DNA of 64,000 nt from Bacteroidetes bacterium RIFCSPLOWO2_12_FULL_35_15. GTDB lineage: Bacteria; Bacteroidota; Bacteroidia; 2-12-FULL-35-15. Position numbers and translations under genes: made by a program. A model generated the notes under the pieces. That model was given only the letters and a program-made list of their open reading frames with translations. It was not told the origin of the DNA and did no database searches. Where the stretch lies: assembly GCA_001769385.1 (NCBI GenBank), contig MEPB01000019.1, positions 124,001 through 188,000 of the forward strand. The letters are read 5' to 3'. This document shows, one piece after another, positions 53,012 through 63,259 of this stretch (positions are counted from its first letter, which is position 1; every line of letters starts with the position of its first letter).

Positions 53012-53180
53012 TTAAGAGCCTGTTTAAATTTTAATAAAAAATCTAATTAGGATATTTTTAATCATTCTGTCATTTCGACCAGAGGGAGAAATCTCAATAA
53101 AATTAAGATAAAAACGAGATTTCTCCCTCTGGTCGAAATGACATATAATATATTTTTCGTAAAATTTAAACAGCGTCTAA
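53012..53180. mobile_element. MITE-like nested palindromic element
   Basis: Outer imperfect IR TTAAGAGCCTGTTTAAATTTTA / TAAAATTTAAACAGCGTCTAA enclosing a perfect 27-bp IR (53069-53095 / 53116-53142). Confidence 0.65.
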
Positions 53181-53203
53181 GTAAACGCAAATTCTTTTAT
53201 TTT

Positions 53204-54142
53204 TTAATGCTGTGTAATAAAATCACCAATTGCATTTGTGTAATTCAGAAAACCCATTGTTGAAGGAATGCTGCTGTGTCCCGCATTTGGTATTCGGTGC
53301 GCTTCTTTATATGTTCCCTTATAATTTGCATACACCACTTCACCATGAGTGGTGATGTTTAAAAAATCATCTTCCACTCCGTGAATCCAGAAAAAGGGTT
53401 GTTGTACACTTTTTATTTCTTCGCCATTGTTTATTTTTAAGTCGGTAACACAAGTACCCGGCAACGCTAATCCTGTTGCGTCCTGTACCATTACTTCCGC
53501 TGAAGCGAATGGAGCTTCCAATATGAGTTTACAAGGCTTCAAGCTTCGTGGTTCAGCGCTTAATTTTGTTGCAGGCGCTGTTCCCATACTAAATCCATAG
53601 ATCACTAATCGATCATTTGTCAAACCACTATTTTTCAGCCATTTTAAACCTGCCTCAACATCGGTGTACAAGGCATCTTCAGTAGGTTCTCCTTCCGACA
53701 TCCCGAAACCGCGATAATCGATCATTAATACACCAAAACGATTTTTACTTTTTGTATTTGCCAATAATTTGGCACGTTGCCAGTAAAAATCCATGTGGTC
53801 CTTGTTCCCATGACAATACATTATAACTGTGTCACTTGCAATAGTATTGATGTTGCCAATGTACAGTGCGTAAATGTTGGTAGCGCTGGATTCATCATTT
53901 GACTGTGATTGAAGTGTAAAGACATGCACTAAACTATCGGGTATGTGATAACTATAATCAAGGGTGAAATCAACCTCTCCGGTATAATTATCCAATTTGT
54001 ATTCTGTTAGTTTTGTTTTATTATACAGATTATCATCTAAACGCAGACAGCTTGAAAAGCTTAAGGTCATTGCAAAAATTAAGGTTCCTGCTTTTGTTTT
54101 TCCCGAAAGGAAAAAGTGTTGGTATAAAAAAAATATTTTCAT
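53204..54142 (-). CDS. Alpha/beta hydrolase
   Basis: MYCHGNKDHMDFYWQRA, IDYRGFGMSEGEPTEDALY, IYGFSMGTAPA nucleophile elbow, NAGHSS. Confidence 0.85.
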   Translation of the reverse strand: MKIFFLYQHFFLSGKTKAGTLIFAMTLSFSSCLRLDDNLYNKTKLTEYKLDNYTGEVDFTLDYSYHIPDSLVHVFTLQSQSNDESSATNIYALYIGNINTIASDTVIMYCHGNKDHMDFYWQRAKLLANTKSKNRFGVLMIDYRGFGMSEGEPTEDALYTDVEAGLKWLKNSGLTNDRLVIYGFSMGTAPATKLSAEPRSLKPCKLILEAPFASAEVMVQDATGLALPGTCVTDLKINNGEEIKSVQQPFFWIHGVEDDFLNITTHGEVVYANYKGTYKEAHRIPNAGHSSIPSTMGFLNYTNAIGDFITQH

Positions 54143-54144
54143 GA

Positions 54145-54810
54145 CTAATTAAATTTGTAAGTATAGCCTAAATAAATCCCTAAAGCACCATGGTTTTTAA
54201 ATGGTGTTTGATATTCTACCGTTAATTTTTCATTGGATAAATTAGGGGCAATTATTTTTGCCTCCATTTTAAAATTCCATTTTTTGCCAGTAAAATCATG
54301 TCCGATCAAAGGTGTGAACATCCAGCGATTAGACTGTTTTATGTCATACGCTTTTTTTTGTGATAATTCAAACCAATTATCAAAGCCAACATAAAAAAAG
54401 TTTTTTCGTTTTCCATATTCCCAAAATACATTGATATCCAATTGAGGATAAAATTTGTGGGCATCTTTATCCCGATAAATAATATTAGCAACTGTAGAAA
54501 TTGAAAGTGCGGGAATATATTTTTTTTGTTTGAGCAATTGTTTTGTTGCACCAAGTTCCATTTGAAAATTTCCGTACAATGCTGAGGTGACATTAATGGC
54601 AGCAAATCCTGTAAGTGTACTGTCAATACCGTAACCGTAGCTTGCTGTTAAAAACGGAACCGGAATAGTTGCAGTCCCGTATTTAAACAGGGGGCCACCC
54701 AATGATACATTTGCTGCATGTTGTTTCTTCTCCAATGGTTTTACAAAACGTGAAGGCGCACATGAAAAGAAGAAGCTGAGAAATAAAAAAAACAGAAATT
54801 TAAGTCGCAT
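54145..54810 (-). CDS. Hypothetical outer-membrane beta-barrel-like lipoprotein
   Basis: Lipobox FFSCAPS; amphipathic beta pattern; GIYLGYTYKFN C-terminal Phe-type end. Confidence 0.55.
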   Translation of the reverse strand: MRLKFLFFLFLSFFFSCAPSRFVKPLEKKQHAANVSLGGPLFKYGTATIPVPFLTASYGYGIDSTLTGFAAINVTSALYGNFQMELGATKQLLKQKKYIPALSISTVANIIYRDKDAHKFYPQLDINVFWEYGKRKNFFYVGFDNWFELSQKKAYDIKQSNRWMFTPLIGHDFTGKKWNFKMEAKIIAPNLSNEKLTVEYQTPFKNHGALGIYLGYTYKFN

Positions 54811-54975
54811 AAACAGTTTTTTTGAATCTCACAAAATTACAGCATTATACTAAAGATATTTTATTTATTTGGACAAAATATTAATGCTTATGATTTGAAA
54901 AAATGCAATAGAAATTCTTTTCGCAACCCTATTTTGTTTCGGTTTATGAGAAAAATATTAACTTTGAGGTCGAAA

Positions 54976-55188
54976 ATGAAAGATATTTTTTATACCGTAT
55001 TAGTAGTCTGGATAATTTGGCGTGTACTTAACAGTGTCAGTGTTTACAGAGCAAAGCGGTCGAATCCTCAACCACCACCTTCACGCAAAGAAGGCGAAAC
55101 GACTGTTGATTATGTTCCTCCTGCAAAAAAAGCGATCAGTGATGAGGAAGGAGAATACGTTGATTACGAGGAGATAAAAAAAGAATAA
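54976..55188 (+). CDS. DUF4834-like small membrane protein
   Basis: MKDIFYTVLVVWIIWRVLNSVSVYR plus acidic tail; ATG 54976 in frame. Confidence 0.5.
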   Translation: MKDIFYTVLVVWIIWRVLNSVSVYRAKRSNPQPPPSRKEGETTVDYVPPAKKAISDEEGEYVDYEEIKKE

Positions 55189-55201
55189 GTCGTTTTTTAT
55201 A

Positions 55202-56242
55202 TTAAAAAGTTTCGCAGTCTTTACACAGGTCAATTTCTTTCTTTTTTCCTTTCATGAATTTATGAAGCATCTCTAAACGCAAGGGTTTGCTGTAGATGGA
55301 AAACAATTTATCCTTATTAATATTGCCAATAACGCCTTTTGAATTTAAATCGGCACAACAAACAGTAATATCACCGTTTGGCAACAATACCAATTGATGC
55401 ATCAATAAACTACAGCCGATCTTGTGACTTTTCAAGCTTTTATTTTTTAGTTCTTCAATCTCCACTTCTCCTCCCCAATTATGAGCATAACGAAGCTCAT
55501 AGCCATCCACCATGTTCAATAGTGTTATAAATTCCTCACTCATCCATTTTGTATTGAGTTTGTTTTTATAATCAACCAAAGTAATGATTCCTGTTGGGAT
55601 CGGCTTAGAAGTTTTTTTATTGAGTTCAACAAATATGTTAATGTTTTTTACAAATTCATCCCATTTTGCACGCACCCTCATTTCTTCAAATTTTTCTCTG
55701 CTTCCACCATCCATGCTAAATCTGATATAATCTAAAACACCTGACTCAATGAGCGTTTTAGAGTTTTTATCATCTAAAATAGTAGCGTTGGTAAGTAAAG
55801 AAATCTTAGGAAAAGATATTCTTTTGTCTCGTGCAAGATCTTTATAATGCTTGATAATCGAAAGCATTTCATCTAAATTTGGATGGAGTAATACTTCTCC
55901 TGCATTATATAAATGAAGTGTTTTGACACTGCTGAAACGACTGTCACTTAATAGATCTTCAAAAAAATGTTTTAAAATTGCAGGACTCATCCGCACTTTC
56001 GTTTTCTCGTGATCGAGAGAACAAAGTTTACAGCGTAGATTGCAATAGCTTACAAATTCAATGTTAATTTCAGTAATAGAACTTTTGCTTTTGACAAGCT
56101 TTAATTTGTAATACAGCCAATAATTGAATGAATAGGAAAGTCCTTGCATGAATTCAACAATGCGCCAGATGAAAGTACTTTTGCCAATGCGCTGAACCAA
56201 AAAATTTTTAAACTCAAATGTATTTACTTGAAATCCGAACAT
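55202..56242 (-). CDS. Radical SAM/SPASM domain protein
   Basis: CNLRCKLCSLDH (CxxxCxxC); C-terminal LPNGDITVCCADLNSKGVIGNI...LCKDCETF. Confidence 0.9.
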   Translation of the reverse strand: MFGFQVNTFEFKNFLVQRIGKSTFIWRIVEFMQGLSYSFNYWLYYKLKLVKSKSSITEINIEFVSYCNLRCKLCSLDHEKTKVRMSPAILKHFFEDLLSDSRFSSVKTLHLYNAGEVLLHPNLDEMLSIIKHYKDLARDKRISFPKISLLTNATILDDKNSKTLIESGVLDYIRFSMDGGSREKFEEMRVRAKWDEFVKNINIFVELNKKTSKPIPTGIITLVDYKNKLNTKWMSEEFITLLNMVDGYELRYAHNWGGEVEIEELKNKSLKSHKIGCSLLMHQLVLLPNGDITVCCADLNSKGVIGNINKDKLFSIYSKPLRLEMLHKFMKGKKKEIDLCKDCETF

Positions 56243-56372
56243 AATTTATTATTGAATGATACACAAAATTAAGGAATATATGAATGAGAAAACTGACCAA
56301 AATCATGTTTGGAGGATAAGCAAAGCAAAAATGAAAAAATGGTTTTTTTGGAAGGGATTGATTTAAAAAAAA

Positions 56373-57170
56373 TTATTTTTTTGTCATCAAACGCATCAAT
56401 TTGTAAAATGTTTTTGGAAAAAATTGTTTTATATATACTGAAAATATTTCATAATTACCGATATATTTATGATGTCTGTTTGTCTTTATTGCATTAACAA
56501 TGCCTTTGGCGCAGTCCATCGGATCCATTCCTTTTTTTTGAGCAGGACTTTTCTTGTTGAATTCGCTGCCATCTTCTGTTAAAGATTTTACTCCTACATC
56601 TGTATTTATAAAGCCCGGACTAACAATTAAAACATCAATATTATCGGGATGCAATTCTTCCCGGAGGGATTCAAAATAACCATAAAGCGCATGTTTAGAA
56701 GCAGCATAGGTTGTATATAATGGCAATCCAAATTTCCCTAAAATACTTGTTATTACTACTAATTTTCCGCTTTTTTGTTTGCGCATCACATGAGCCACAG
56801 CTTTGGTTAATGCAACCGTTCCGAAAAAATTAATTTCCATAATTTTTCGTTCCACTTCCATTTGTGTTTTAAGCGCGTTACTTCTTTGTGCAATACCTCC
56901 ATTGTTGATCAAAATATCAATTCGCCCAAATTTGGAAACTACTTGTTGCACTTTTTCTTCAATGTTTTCGGTATGTTCCAGATCGATGGGTAGAATAAAT
57001 AATTGATTTGATTCTGTTTTACAGTTTTCTGCAACACGCTTTAACTCCGCATCTCTGCGTGCCGAAATAATTACCGTTGCCCCTTCAGCGATACAAACAT
57101 ATGCTAGTGCTTCTCCTATTCCGGATGATGCACCGGTAACCCAAATCACTTTATCTTTTAAATCAGACAT
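56373..57170 (-). CDS. SDR family oxidoreductase
   Basis: WVTGASSGIGEALAY, NNGGIAQRS, YTTYAASKHALYGYF. Confidence 0.93.
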   Translation of the reverse strand: MSDLKDKVIWVTGASSGIGEALAYVCIAEGATVIISARRDAELKRVAENCKTESNQLFILPIDLEHTENIEEKVQQVVSKFGRIDILINNGGIAQRSNALKTQMEVERKIMEINFFGTVALTKAVAHVMRKQKSGKLVVITSILGKFGLPLYTTYAASKHALYGYFESLREELHPDNIDVLIVSPGFINTDVGVKSLTEDGSEFNKKSPAQKKGMDPMDCAKGIVNAIKTNRHHKYIGNYEIFSVYIKQFFPKTFYKLMRLMTKK

Positions 57171-57381
57171 TCCTTGTTGTTTTCTAAACTCAAAAATACT
57201 AAAGATTATGATTACAATATAAGTACTTTTTGTAGCAAATAAATAACCATTCAGCCTTAAAAATTACCATTTAACAAAATCATTTTGCCATATTGTTGAA
57301 TTAAGGTAAATTCGTTGCAATTATTAACAAAAGATAAAACAAAAGTTCGCGAGTACAACAAAAAAAATAATCATATTAAAG

Positions 57382-59424
57382 ATGAAAAAAAACATTTTAA
57401 CACTTTCAGCAATTGCAGGAATTATTGCATTGTTTTCTTTTGTAGGTGACCCTACAAGTGAAAAAGTTCCGGGTATCGATATTAAAAATATGGATGTTTC
57501 AGTAAAACCAACCGATGATTTTTATCGTTTTGTTAATGGAAATTGGCTGAAAAATAATCCTATTCCTGCTTCAGAAAGTCGCTGGGGAAGCTTTAATGAA
57601 CTAAATGACAAGAATACAGCAAAGTTAAAGATCATTTTAAATGAGGCTGCTGCCGATAAAAATGCATTAAGCGGAAGTAATCGTCAAAAAATAGGTGATT
57701 TTTATTCTGTGGCGATGGATTCAGTTAAATTAAATACAGATGGAGCTGCTCCGTTAAAGGATGAGTTTACGACAATTTTGAATATTAAATCATCTCACGA
57801 TCTTATAAAAACTGTTGCACACTTACATTCAATTGGAATTGGTCCGATGTTTAGCGGTTACATTGGCCAGGATCCAAAAATCAGTACTGAATATATTACT
57901 CAAGTTGGGCAAGGTGGTATTGGATTGCCTGACAGAGATTATTATACGAAGACAGATGAACGTACTTTAGGAATTCAGAAAGCATATTTGGAACATATGA
58001 AGAATATGTTTGTTTTGATTGGGGATAAAGCTGAAGCAGCAGAAAAAAATGCTCAAACTGTTTTTAATATTGAAACTAATTTCGCAAAAGGTTCGATGAC
58101 AAAAGTAGAATTGCGCGATCCTGAAAAACAATACAATAAAAAAACACTGAAAGAATTAACAGAACTAACACCAGCCTTTAACTGGGATATTTATTTCAGT
58201 TCCGTTGGAATCAAAAACATTTCAAATGTAATTGTTGCACAACCTGATTTTTTTGCAGCATTAAACACTTCCATGAAAACTATTTCAATTGAGGACTGGA
58301 AAACTTATTTACGTTGGTGTTTAATTGATGCTACAGCAAACAAATTGAGTGATAATTTTGTGAATGAACATTTTAAATTTTATGGGACAAAGTTAATGGG
58401 TGTTCCTGCTTTGAAACCAAGATGGAAACGTGCTTTGGAAGCAACGGATAATTGTTTAGGTGATGCCTTGGGCCAACTATTTGTAGAGAAACATTTTACA
58501 GAGAGCAGCAAAAAACGCGTGGGTGAAATGGTGAAAAATTTAATTGCTGCTTATCGTGTTCGTATTGCGAGTCGTGATTGGATGAGTGAAGAAACAAAGA
58601 AACAAGCCAATTTTAAATTGGATAAGATAATGTTGAAATTAGGTTTCCCTGACAAGTGGAAAGACTATTCATCATTAGCTATTAACCGTGATTCGTATGT
58701 TAAAAATTTTATGCATGCCAATACTTATTCATTTCATGAAATGATAAATAAATTAGGTAAGCCAATTGATCGTACGGAGTGGGGAATGACACCACCAACA
58801 ATCAATGCCTATTATAATCCATCCATGAATGAGATCGTTTTCCCGGCCGGGATCATGCAACCGATATTTTTCAATCCTGAGGCTGATGATGCTGTAAACT
58901 ATGGTATCATGGGTGCAATTATTGGTCATGAATTAACACATGGTTTTGATGATGAAGGTTGCCAGTTTGATGCAGATGGAAATTTGAAAAATTGGTGGAC
59001 AGATGCTGACAAAGCAAACTTCAAGAAAAAAACCGATATGGTTGTAAAACAATACAATGACTATGTTGCTGTGGATAATGTCCATGTAAATGGCGAACTT
59101 ACATTGGGTGAAAATATTGCAGATCTTGGTGGTTTAACCATCTCCTATTATGCATTGAAAAAATCATTAGAAGGGAAACCTGTTCCTGCAAAAATTGATG
59201 GATTTACAGTAGAGCAACGGTTTTTCCTCGCCTGGGCACAAGGTTGGAGAAATAATGTTCGTCCAGAATTTCTGAAAAACATGGTACAAACAAATCCTCA
59301 TGCACCCGAAAATTTCCGTGGAAACGGACCATTGAGTAATATGCAAGAATTTTATGATGCATTCGGTGTGAAAGAAGGTGATAAAATGTATCGTCCGAAA
59401 GCCGAAAGAGCTGAAATTTGGTAA
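57382..59424 (+). CDS. M13 family metallopeptidase (neprilysin/PepO-like)
   Basis: GAIIGHELTHGFDDEGCQFDADGN, GELTLGENIADLGGL, NPHAPENFRGNGPLSNMQEFYDAF. Confidence 0.95.
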   Translation: MKKNILTLSAIAGIIALFSFVGDPTSEKVPGIDIKNMDVSVKPTDDFYRFVNGNWLKNNPIPASESRWGSFNELNDKNTAKLKIILNEAAADKNALSGSNRQKIGDFYSVAMDSVKLNTDGAAPLKDEFTTILNIKSSHDLIKTVAHLHSIGIGPMFSGYIGQDPKISTEYITQVGQGGIGLPDRDYYTKTDERTLGIQKAYLEHMKNMFVLIGDKAEAAEKNAQTVFNIETNFAKGSMTKVELRDPEKQYNKKTLKELTELTPAFNWDIYFSSVGIKNISNVIVAQPDFFAALNTSMKTISIEDWKTYLRWCLIDATANKLSDNFVNEHFKFYGTKLMGVPALKPRWKRALEATDNCLGDALGQLFVEKHFTESSKKRVGEMVKNLIAAYRVRIASRDWMSEETKKQANFKLDKIMLKLGFPDKWKDYSSLAINRDSYVKNFMHANTYSFHEMINKLGKPIDRTEWGMTPPTINAYYNPSMNEIVFPAGIMQPIFFNPEADDAVNYGIMGAIIGHELTHGFDDEGCQFDADGNLKNWWTDADKANFKKKTDMVVKQYNDYVAVDNVHVNGELTLGENIADLGGLTISYYALKKSLEGKPVPAKIDGFTVEQRFFLAWAQGWRNNVRPEFLKNMVQTNPHAPENFRGNGPLSNMQEFYDAFGVKEGDKMYRPKAERAEIW

Positions 59425-59445
59425 TCTGTTTTAGTGATATTTTGA

Positions 59446-59480
59446 AACACCTCGTTCATTTTGTGAGCGAGGTGTTTTTT
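59446..59480 (+). terminator. Rho-independent terminator after the M13 peptidase
   Basis: ACACCTCGTTCA-TTTTG-TGAGCGAGGTGTTTTTT. Confidence 0.85.
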
Positions 59481-59739
59481 ATTGTTTTTTTTCTTCAGCG
59501 TTTTTTCTATGGCTTTCATATTCAGATTCTTCAATCGCTACCCAATTTCGTTCATAATCAAAGGTCATATCGTAAATAAAATTTCGATCCGGTAAAATTT
59601 TTACTGTAAAATAATGTAAAAAGGACTTGCTTCCAATTACCTGAATTTCTTCCCATTCTGTTGCAGAAATAATTTTGAAATAAGCTTTGTTGTTCGGGTA
59701 TTTTCGATATTGAGGATAAGTTATTGAATGTTGATTCAT
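59479..59739 (-). CDS. Hypothetical 86-aa protein
   Basis: Open frame with coding-like composition; start directly preceded by intergenic DNA. Confidence 0.5.
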   Translation of the reverse strand: MNQHSITYPQYRKYPNNKAYFKIISATEWEEIQVIGSKSFLHYFTVKILPDRNFIYDMTFDYERNWVAIEESEYESHRKNAEEKKQ

Positions 59740-59953
59740 ACGAAGAAAAAATAAAAATTATTTAAATATTGTTTGCCATTTCGAGCCCTTCGGCTTCGCC
59801 CAGGATAAACTTCTTTAGAAATCTTTATACAAATTTGAAATTATGATTATAAATATAAAGATTCCTCCGCTGCGGTCGGAATGACATTTAGAATAAAAAT
59901 AAATAATCATTACAAATTTACTATTCTTAATTTGCAATTCTTAATTTCGCCTG

Positions 59954-62821
59954 ATGCAATCTTTCCTAGAAAAAACAGTAAGATACCTTTACGGAAAATA
60001 TGGTGATGATATTTGCGATTTGTGCATTGTTTTACCTAATCGTAGAGCCGGATTGTTTTTGAAAACACATTTAGCAAATAATCTCAAAAAGACTTTCTGG
60101 AGTCCTGAGATCTATGCCACCGAAGATTTTGTTGCTTTGCTTGCCGAGTTAGAAATTGCAGATTCAACCACCCTTTTGTTTGAATTGTATGAAACTGTAA
60201 AAAGTGTCAGCACAAAAGAAGCGGAGAGTTTTGATGAATTCAGTAAATGGGGGCAAATATTATTAAGTGATCTGAATGAAATTGACAGATATTTAGTTGA
60301 TGCAAGTCAATTGTTTGGAAATTTAAAAGACATCAAAGAGTTGGAATCATGGACATTAAATGCAGATGAACTAACAGATTTTCAAAAACAATATCTTCGT
60401 TTTTGGCAATCTTTAGGCAGCTATTATACTGATTTTGGTAAAAGATTGCTTGCAAAACATCAGACTTATCAAGGATATGCTTACCGGATGGTAGCAGATA
60501 ATGTAGGAGAGCGGATACAAAAACATTCCTGGAAAAAAATAATATTCGCAGGATTTAATGCGCTCAACAAAGCAGAAGAACAGATCATTGAAAAATTAAT
60601 TAATCTTGGAAAGGCCGAAATAATTTGGGATACAGATGATTATTATGTGAATGATGTAAAACAGGAAGCCGGGAAGTTCATCCGTAAATATGATAATTAT
60701 GCCAATTTTAAAAAGTCCGCGGAGCGAAATTTTGTGTTTGCTGAAAATTTACTTTCTACCGAGGCAAAACAAATTACAATTATTGGAGCAGCAAAAAATG
60801 TTGCACAGGCAAAAGTTGCAGGAAGTTTAGTTAGCGAATTACAAAAGCAAGATCAGCGTTTACAGAATACAGCTCTTGTTCTTGCGGATGAAAATTTACT
60901 ATTTCCTGTTTTACATTCATTGCCTGAAAATTTGCAGGATATAAATGTTACAATGGGTTATCCCTTAAAAAACACACCTGTTGCGGGATATTTTGACTTA
61001 GTACTTAATTTACATATTAATGCAATAAAATTAAATCAGGGTAAAGCGACTTATAGCTTTTATCATAAAGATCTATTGAAGCTTCTGAATCATCCTTACA
61101 CGAGCATTCTAATTTTTAATAATAAGAAATCACATTCTGTGAAATCAATTATAAAAACAATTAAGGATAGAAATATTGTGTTTGCAGCCCGATCAACAGT
61201 TGAAAAACTATTTATTTCACAAGAAGAAATATTTGAGATATTAAAACCTGTTTTTGATCTTTGGAAAACTCCTACAGATGCAATTGCGTGCATTAATTAT
61301 TTAATTGAGACATTAAAGAATTCGATTGTTGTTCAGCAGACTAATTCAGCAGAAAATAAAGCAAGTTTAGAATTAGAATATTTATTTGCGTTTACCAAGA
61401 TCAGCAAACTTATTCAAGGATTAATGCTTGATTATCCGGGAAGCATTTCTGATCTGCAAACATTCCAAAGCTTATTTACTCAAACTGTAAAAACTTCTAC
61501 ATTACCATTTTATGGTGAGCCCTTAATGGGTTTGCAAGTAATGGGAATGCTTGAAACACGAACGTTGGATTTTGAAAATGTTATTTTGCTTTCTTGCAAT
61601 GAGGATATTTTACCATCCGGAAAATCAGTGAATTCATTTATTCCATTTGAATTAAAAAGCCATTTCGGATTGCCAACCTATAGTGATAAGGATTCAATTT
61701 TTGCATACCATTTTTATCGTTTAATACAACGGGCAAAAAATATTTATCTGCTATATAATACAGAAAGCGATGCCTTGGGCAGCGGAGAAAAAAGCAGGTT
61801 CCTTACACAATTGATCTATGAATTGCCGAAAATAAATCCAAATGTTGTGATCAAAGAACAGTTATTGAATATACCTGTAAATTCTGACAATAAATCGAAT
61901 GAGATCATCATTGAAAAAACAGATACTATTTTTGAAAAATTAAAAGCGAAATCTGAAAAAGGATTTTCGCCTTCTGCATTAAATACCTATCGTAATTGCT
62001 CCTTGCAGTTTTATTTTCAAGCTATTGCCGGATTAAGAGAAGTAGAAGATGTGGAAGAAACAATTGGTGCAGATACTTTAGGAAGTGCTATTCACGAAGT
62101 GCTGGAACTTTTTTATACACCATTTGTTGGCAAAAAAATTACGATAGTCGATATTAAAGAGATGAAAAAAAATGTGGAAAGTGCCACCATTTCTATGTTT
62201 GAAAAAGAATACAGCAAAAATGAGATCAATTATGGACAAAATTATCTTATCCTGAAAGTTGCCATAAAATTCATTAATAATTTTTTAGATTCGGAAATAA
62301 AGAACATTGCAATTTCAGAAAAAAATGGACAGCCGATTATCATAAAATCACTGGAACAAAATTTAGAAACTACCATCGCTGTTGGGTCTGAAACAATTAA
62401 AATACATGGCAAGGCCGATCGTATTGATAGCATTGGAAACATTACCCGAATTGTAGATTATAAAACAGGGTTAGCCACTAACAACGAATTGAAATTCGAC
62501 AATTGGGAGGAGATCCGAACAAATCCCGATCTGGCAAAGAGCTTTCAGTTGTTGATGTATGCCTGGATGTATCAAAAAATGAATCCGGCAATTACTGAAA
62601 ACATATTATCCGGAATTATCACCTTCCGAGAATTGAGTGCAGGTTTAAAAACGGTAAAAGCTATTGGTAGCGATTTGTTGAATACAACAATTTTAAGTGA
62701 ATTTGAGATTCAGTTAAAAGTTTTATTGGCGGAAATAGTTGATCCAGAAAAACCATTTACACAAACGGCAGAAATCGACAATTGCGAATACTGTAATTTT
62801 AAAGGAATTTGTAATCGGTAA
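59954..62821 (+). CDS. PD-(D/E)XK nuclease family protein, AddB-like
   Basis: C-terminal FSPSALNTYRNCSLQFYFQAIAGL, HGKADRIDSIGNITRIVDYKTG nuclease motif, CEYCNFKGIC cluster. Confidence 0.88.
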   Translation: MQSFLEKTVRYLYGKYGDDICDLCIVLPNRRAGLFLKTHLANNLKKTFWSPEIYATEDFVALLAELEIADSTTLLFELYETVKSVSTKEAESFDEFSKWGQILLSDLNEIDRYLVDASQLFGNLKDIKELESWTLNADELTDFQKQYLRFWQSLGSYYTDFGKRLLAKHQTYQGYAYRMVADNVGERIQKHSWKKIIFAGFNALNKAEEQIIEKLINLGKAEIIWDTDDYYVNDVKQEAGKFIRKYDNYANFKKSAERNFVFAENLLSTEAKQITIIGAAKNVAQAKVAGSLVSELQKQDQRLQNTALVLADENLLFPVLHSLPENLQDINVTMGYPLKNTPVAGYFDLVLNLHINAIKLNQGKATYSFYHKDLLKLLNHPYTSILIFNNKKSHSVKSIIKTIKDRNIVFAARSTVEKLFISQEEIFEILKPVFDLWKTPTDAIACINYLIETLKNSIVVQQTNSAENKASLELEYLFAFTKISKLIQGLMLDYPGSISDLQTFQSLFTQTVKTSTLPFYGEPLMGLQVMGMLETRTLDFENVILLSCNEDILPSGKSVNSFIPFELKSHFGLPTYSDKDSIFAYHFYRLIQRAKNIYLLYNTESDALGSGEKSRFLTQLIYELPKINPNVVIKEQLLNIPVNSDNKSNEIIIEKTDTIFEKLKAKSEKGFSPSALNTYRNCSLQFYFQAIAGLREVEDVEETIGADTLGSAIHEVLELFYTPFVGKKITIVDIKEMKKNVESATISMFEKEYSKNEINYGQNYLILKVAIKFINNFLDSEIKNIAISEKNGQPIIIKSLEQNLETTIAVGSETIKIHGKADRIDSIGNITRIVDYKTGLATNNELKFDNWEEIRTNPDLAKSFQLLMYAWMYQKMNPAITENILSGIITFRELSAGLKTVKAIGSDLLNTTILSEFEIQLKVLLAEIVDPEKPFTQTAEIDNCEYCNFKGICNR

Positions 62822-62841
62822 TTTTTTATTAAATTTGATTT

Positions 62842-63258
62842 ATGAAATATTTTACCCTATTCATAATTATAGTTTTCTTTCTTTTCTCCTGTAAAAAAGA
62901 GAAGCCATATAATCCAGATGATCACATCACCTACACACATTGGCAAACAACAAGGAGCGATTCCACTGATAGCATGAGCTATTCAATCGCTATCCCTAAT
63001 GCATTTTCTCCAAATGGTGATGGAATAAATGATTGCTTTATTATGAAGGGAACAGCGATTATCAATAGTTTTAGTATGAAAATTTATAGCCGTAATGGTA
63101 ATTTAGTTTATTCGGGGGATGATTTTTACAAAGGATGGGATGGCAAAATCAATGCAGGTTCTACTGCACCGATTGGTGTATATATTTTCGAAACGGAATT
63201 GGCTGAAGCAAGCGGAAGATCTAACAAATACCAAGGCTCGGTCACTCTTTTCAGATGA
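62842..63258 (+). CDS. Small lipoprotein-like protein with T9SS type B (gliding motility-associated) C-terminal domain
   Basis: FSCKKEK lipobox; PNAFSPNGDGINDCFIMKG...MKIYSRNGNLVYSGDDFYKGWDGK...PIGVYIFE. Confidence 0.88.
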   Translation: MKYFTLFIIIVFFLFSCKKEKPYNPDDHITYTHWQTTRSDSTDSMSYSIAIPNAFSPNGDGINDCFIMKGTAIINSFSMKIYSRNGNLVYSGDDFYKGWDGKINAGSTAPIGVYIFETELAEASGRSNKYQGSVTLFR

Positions 63259-63259
63259 A

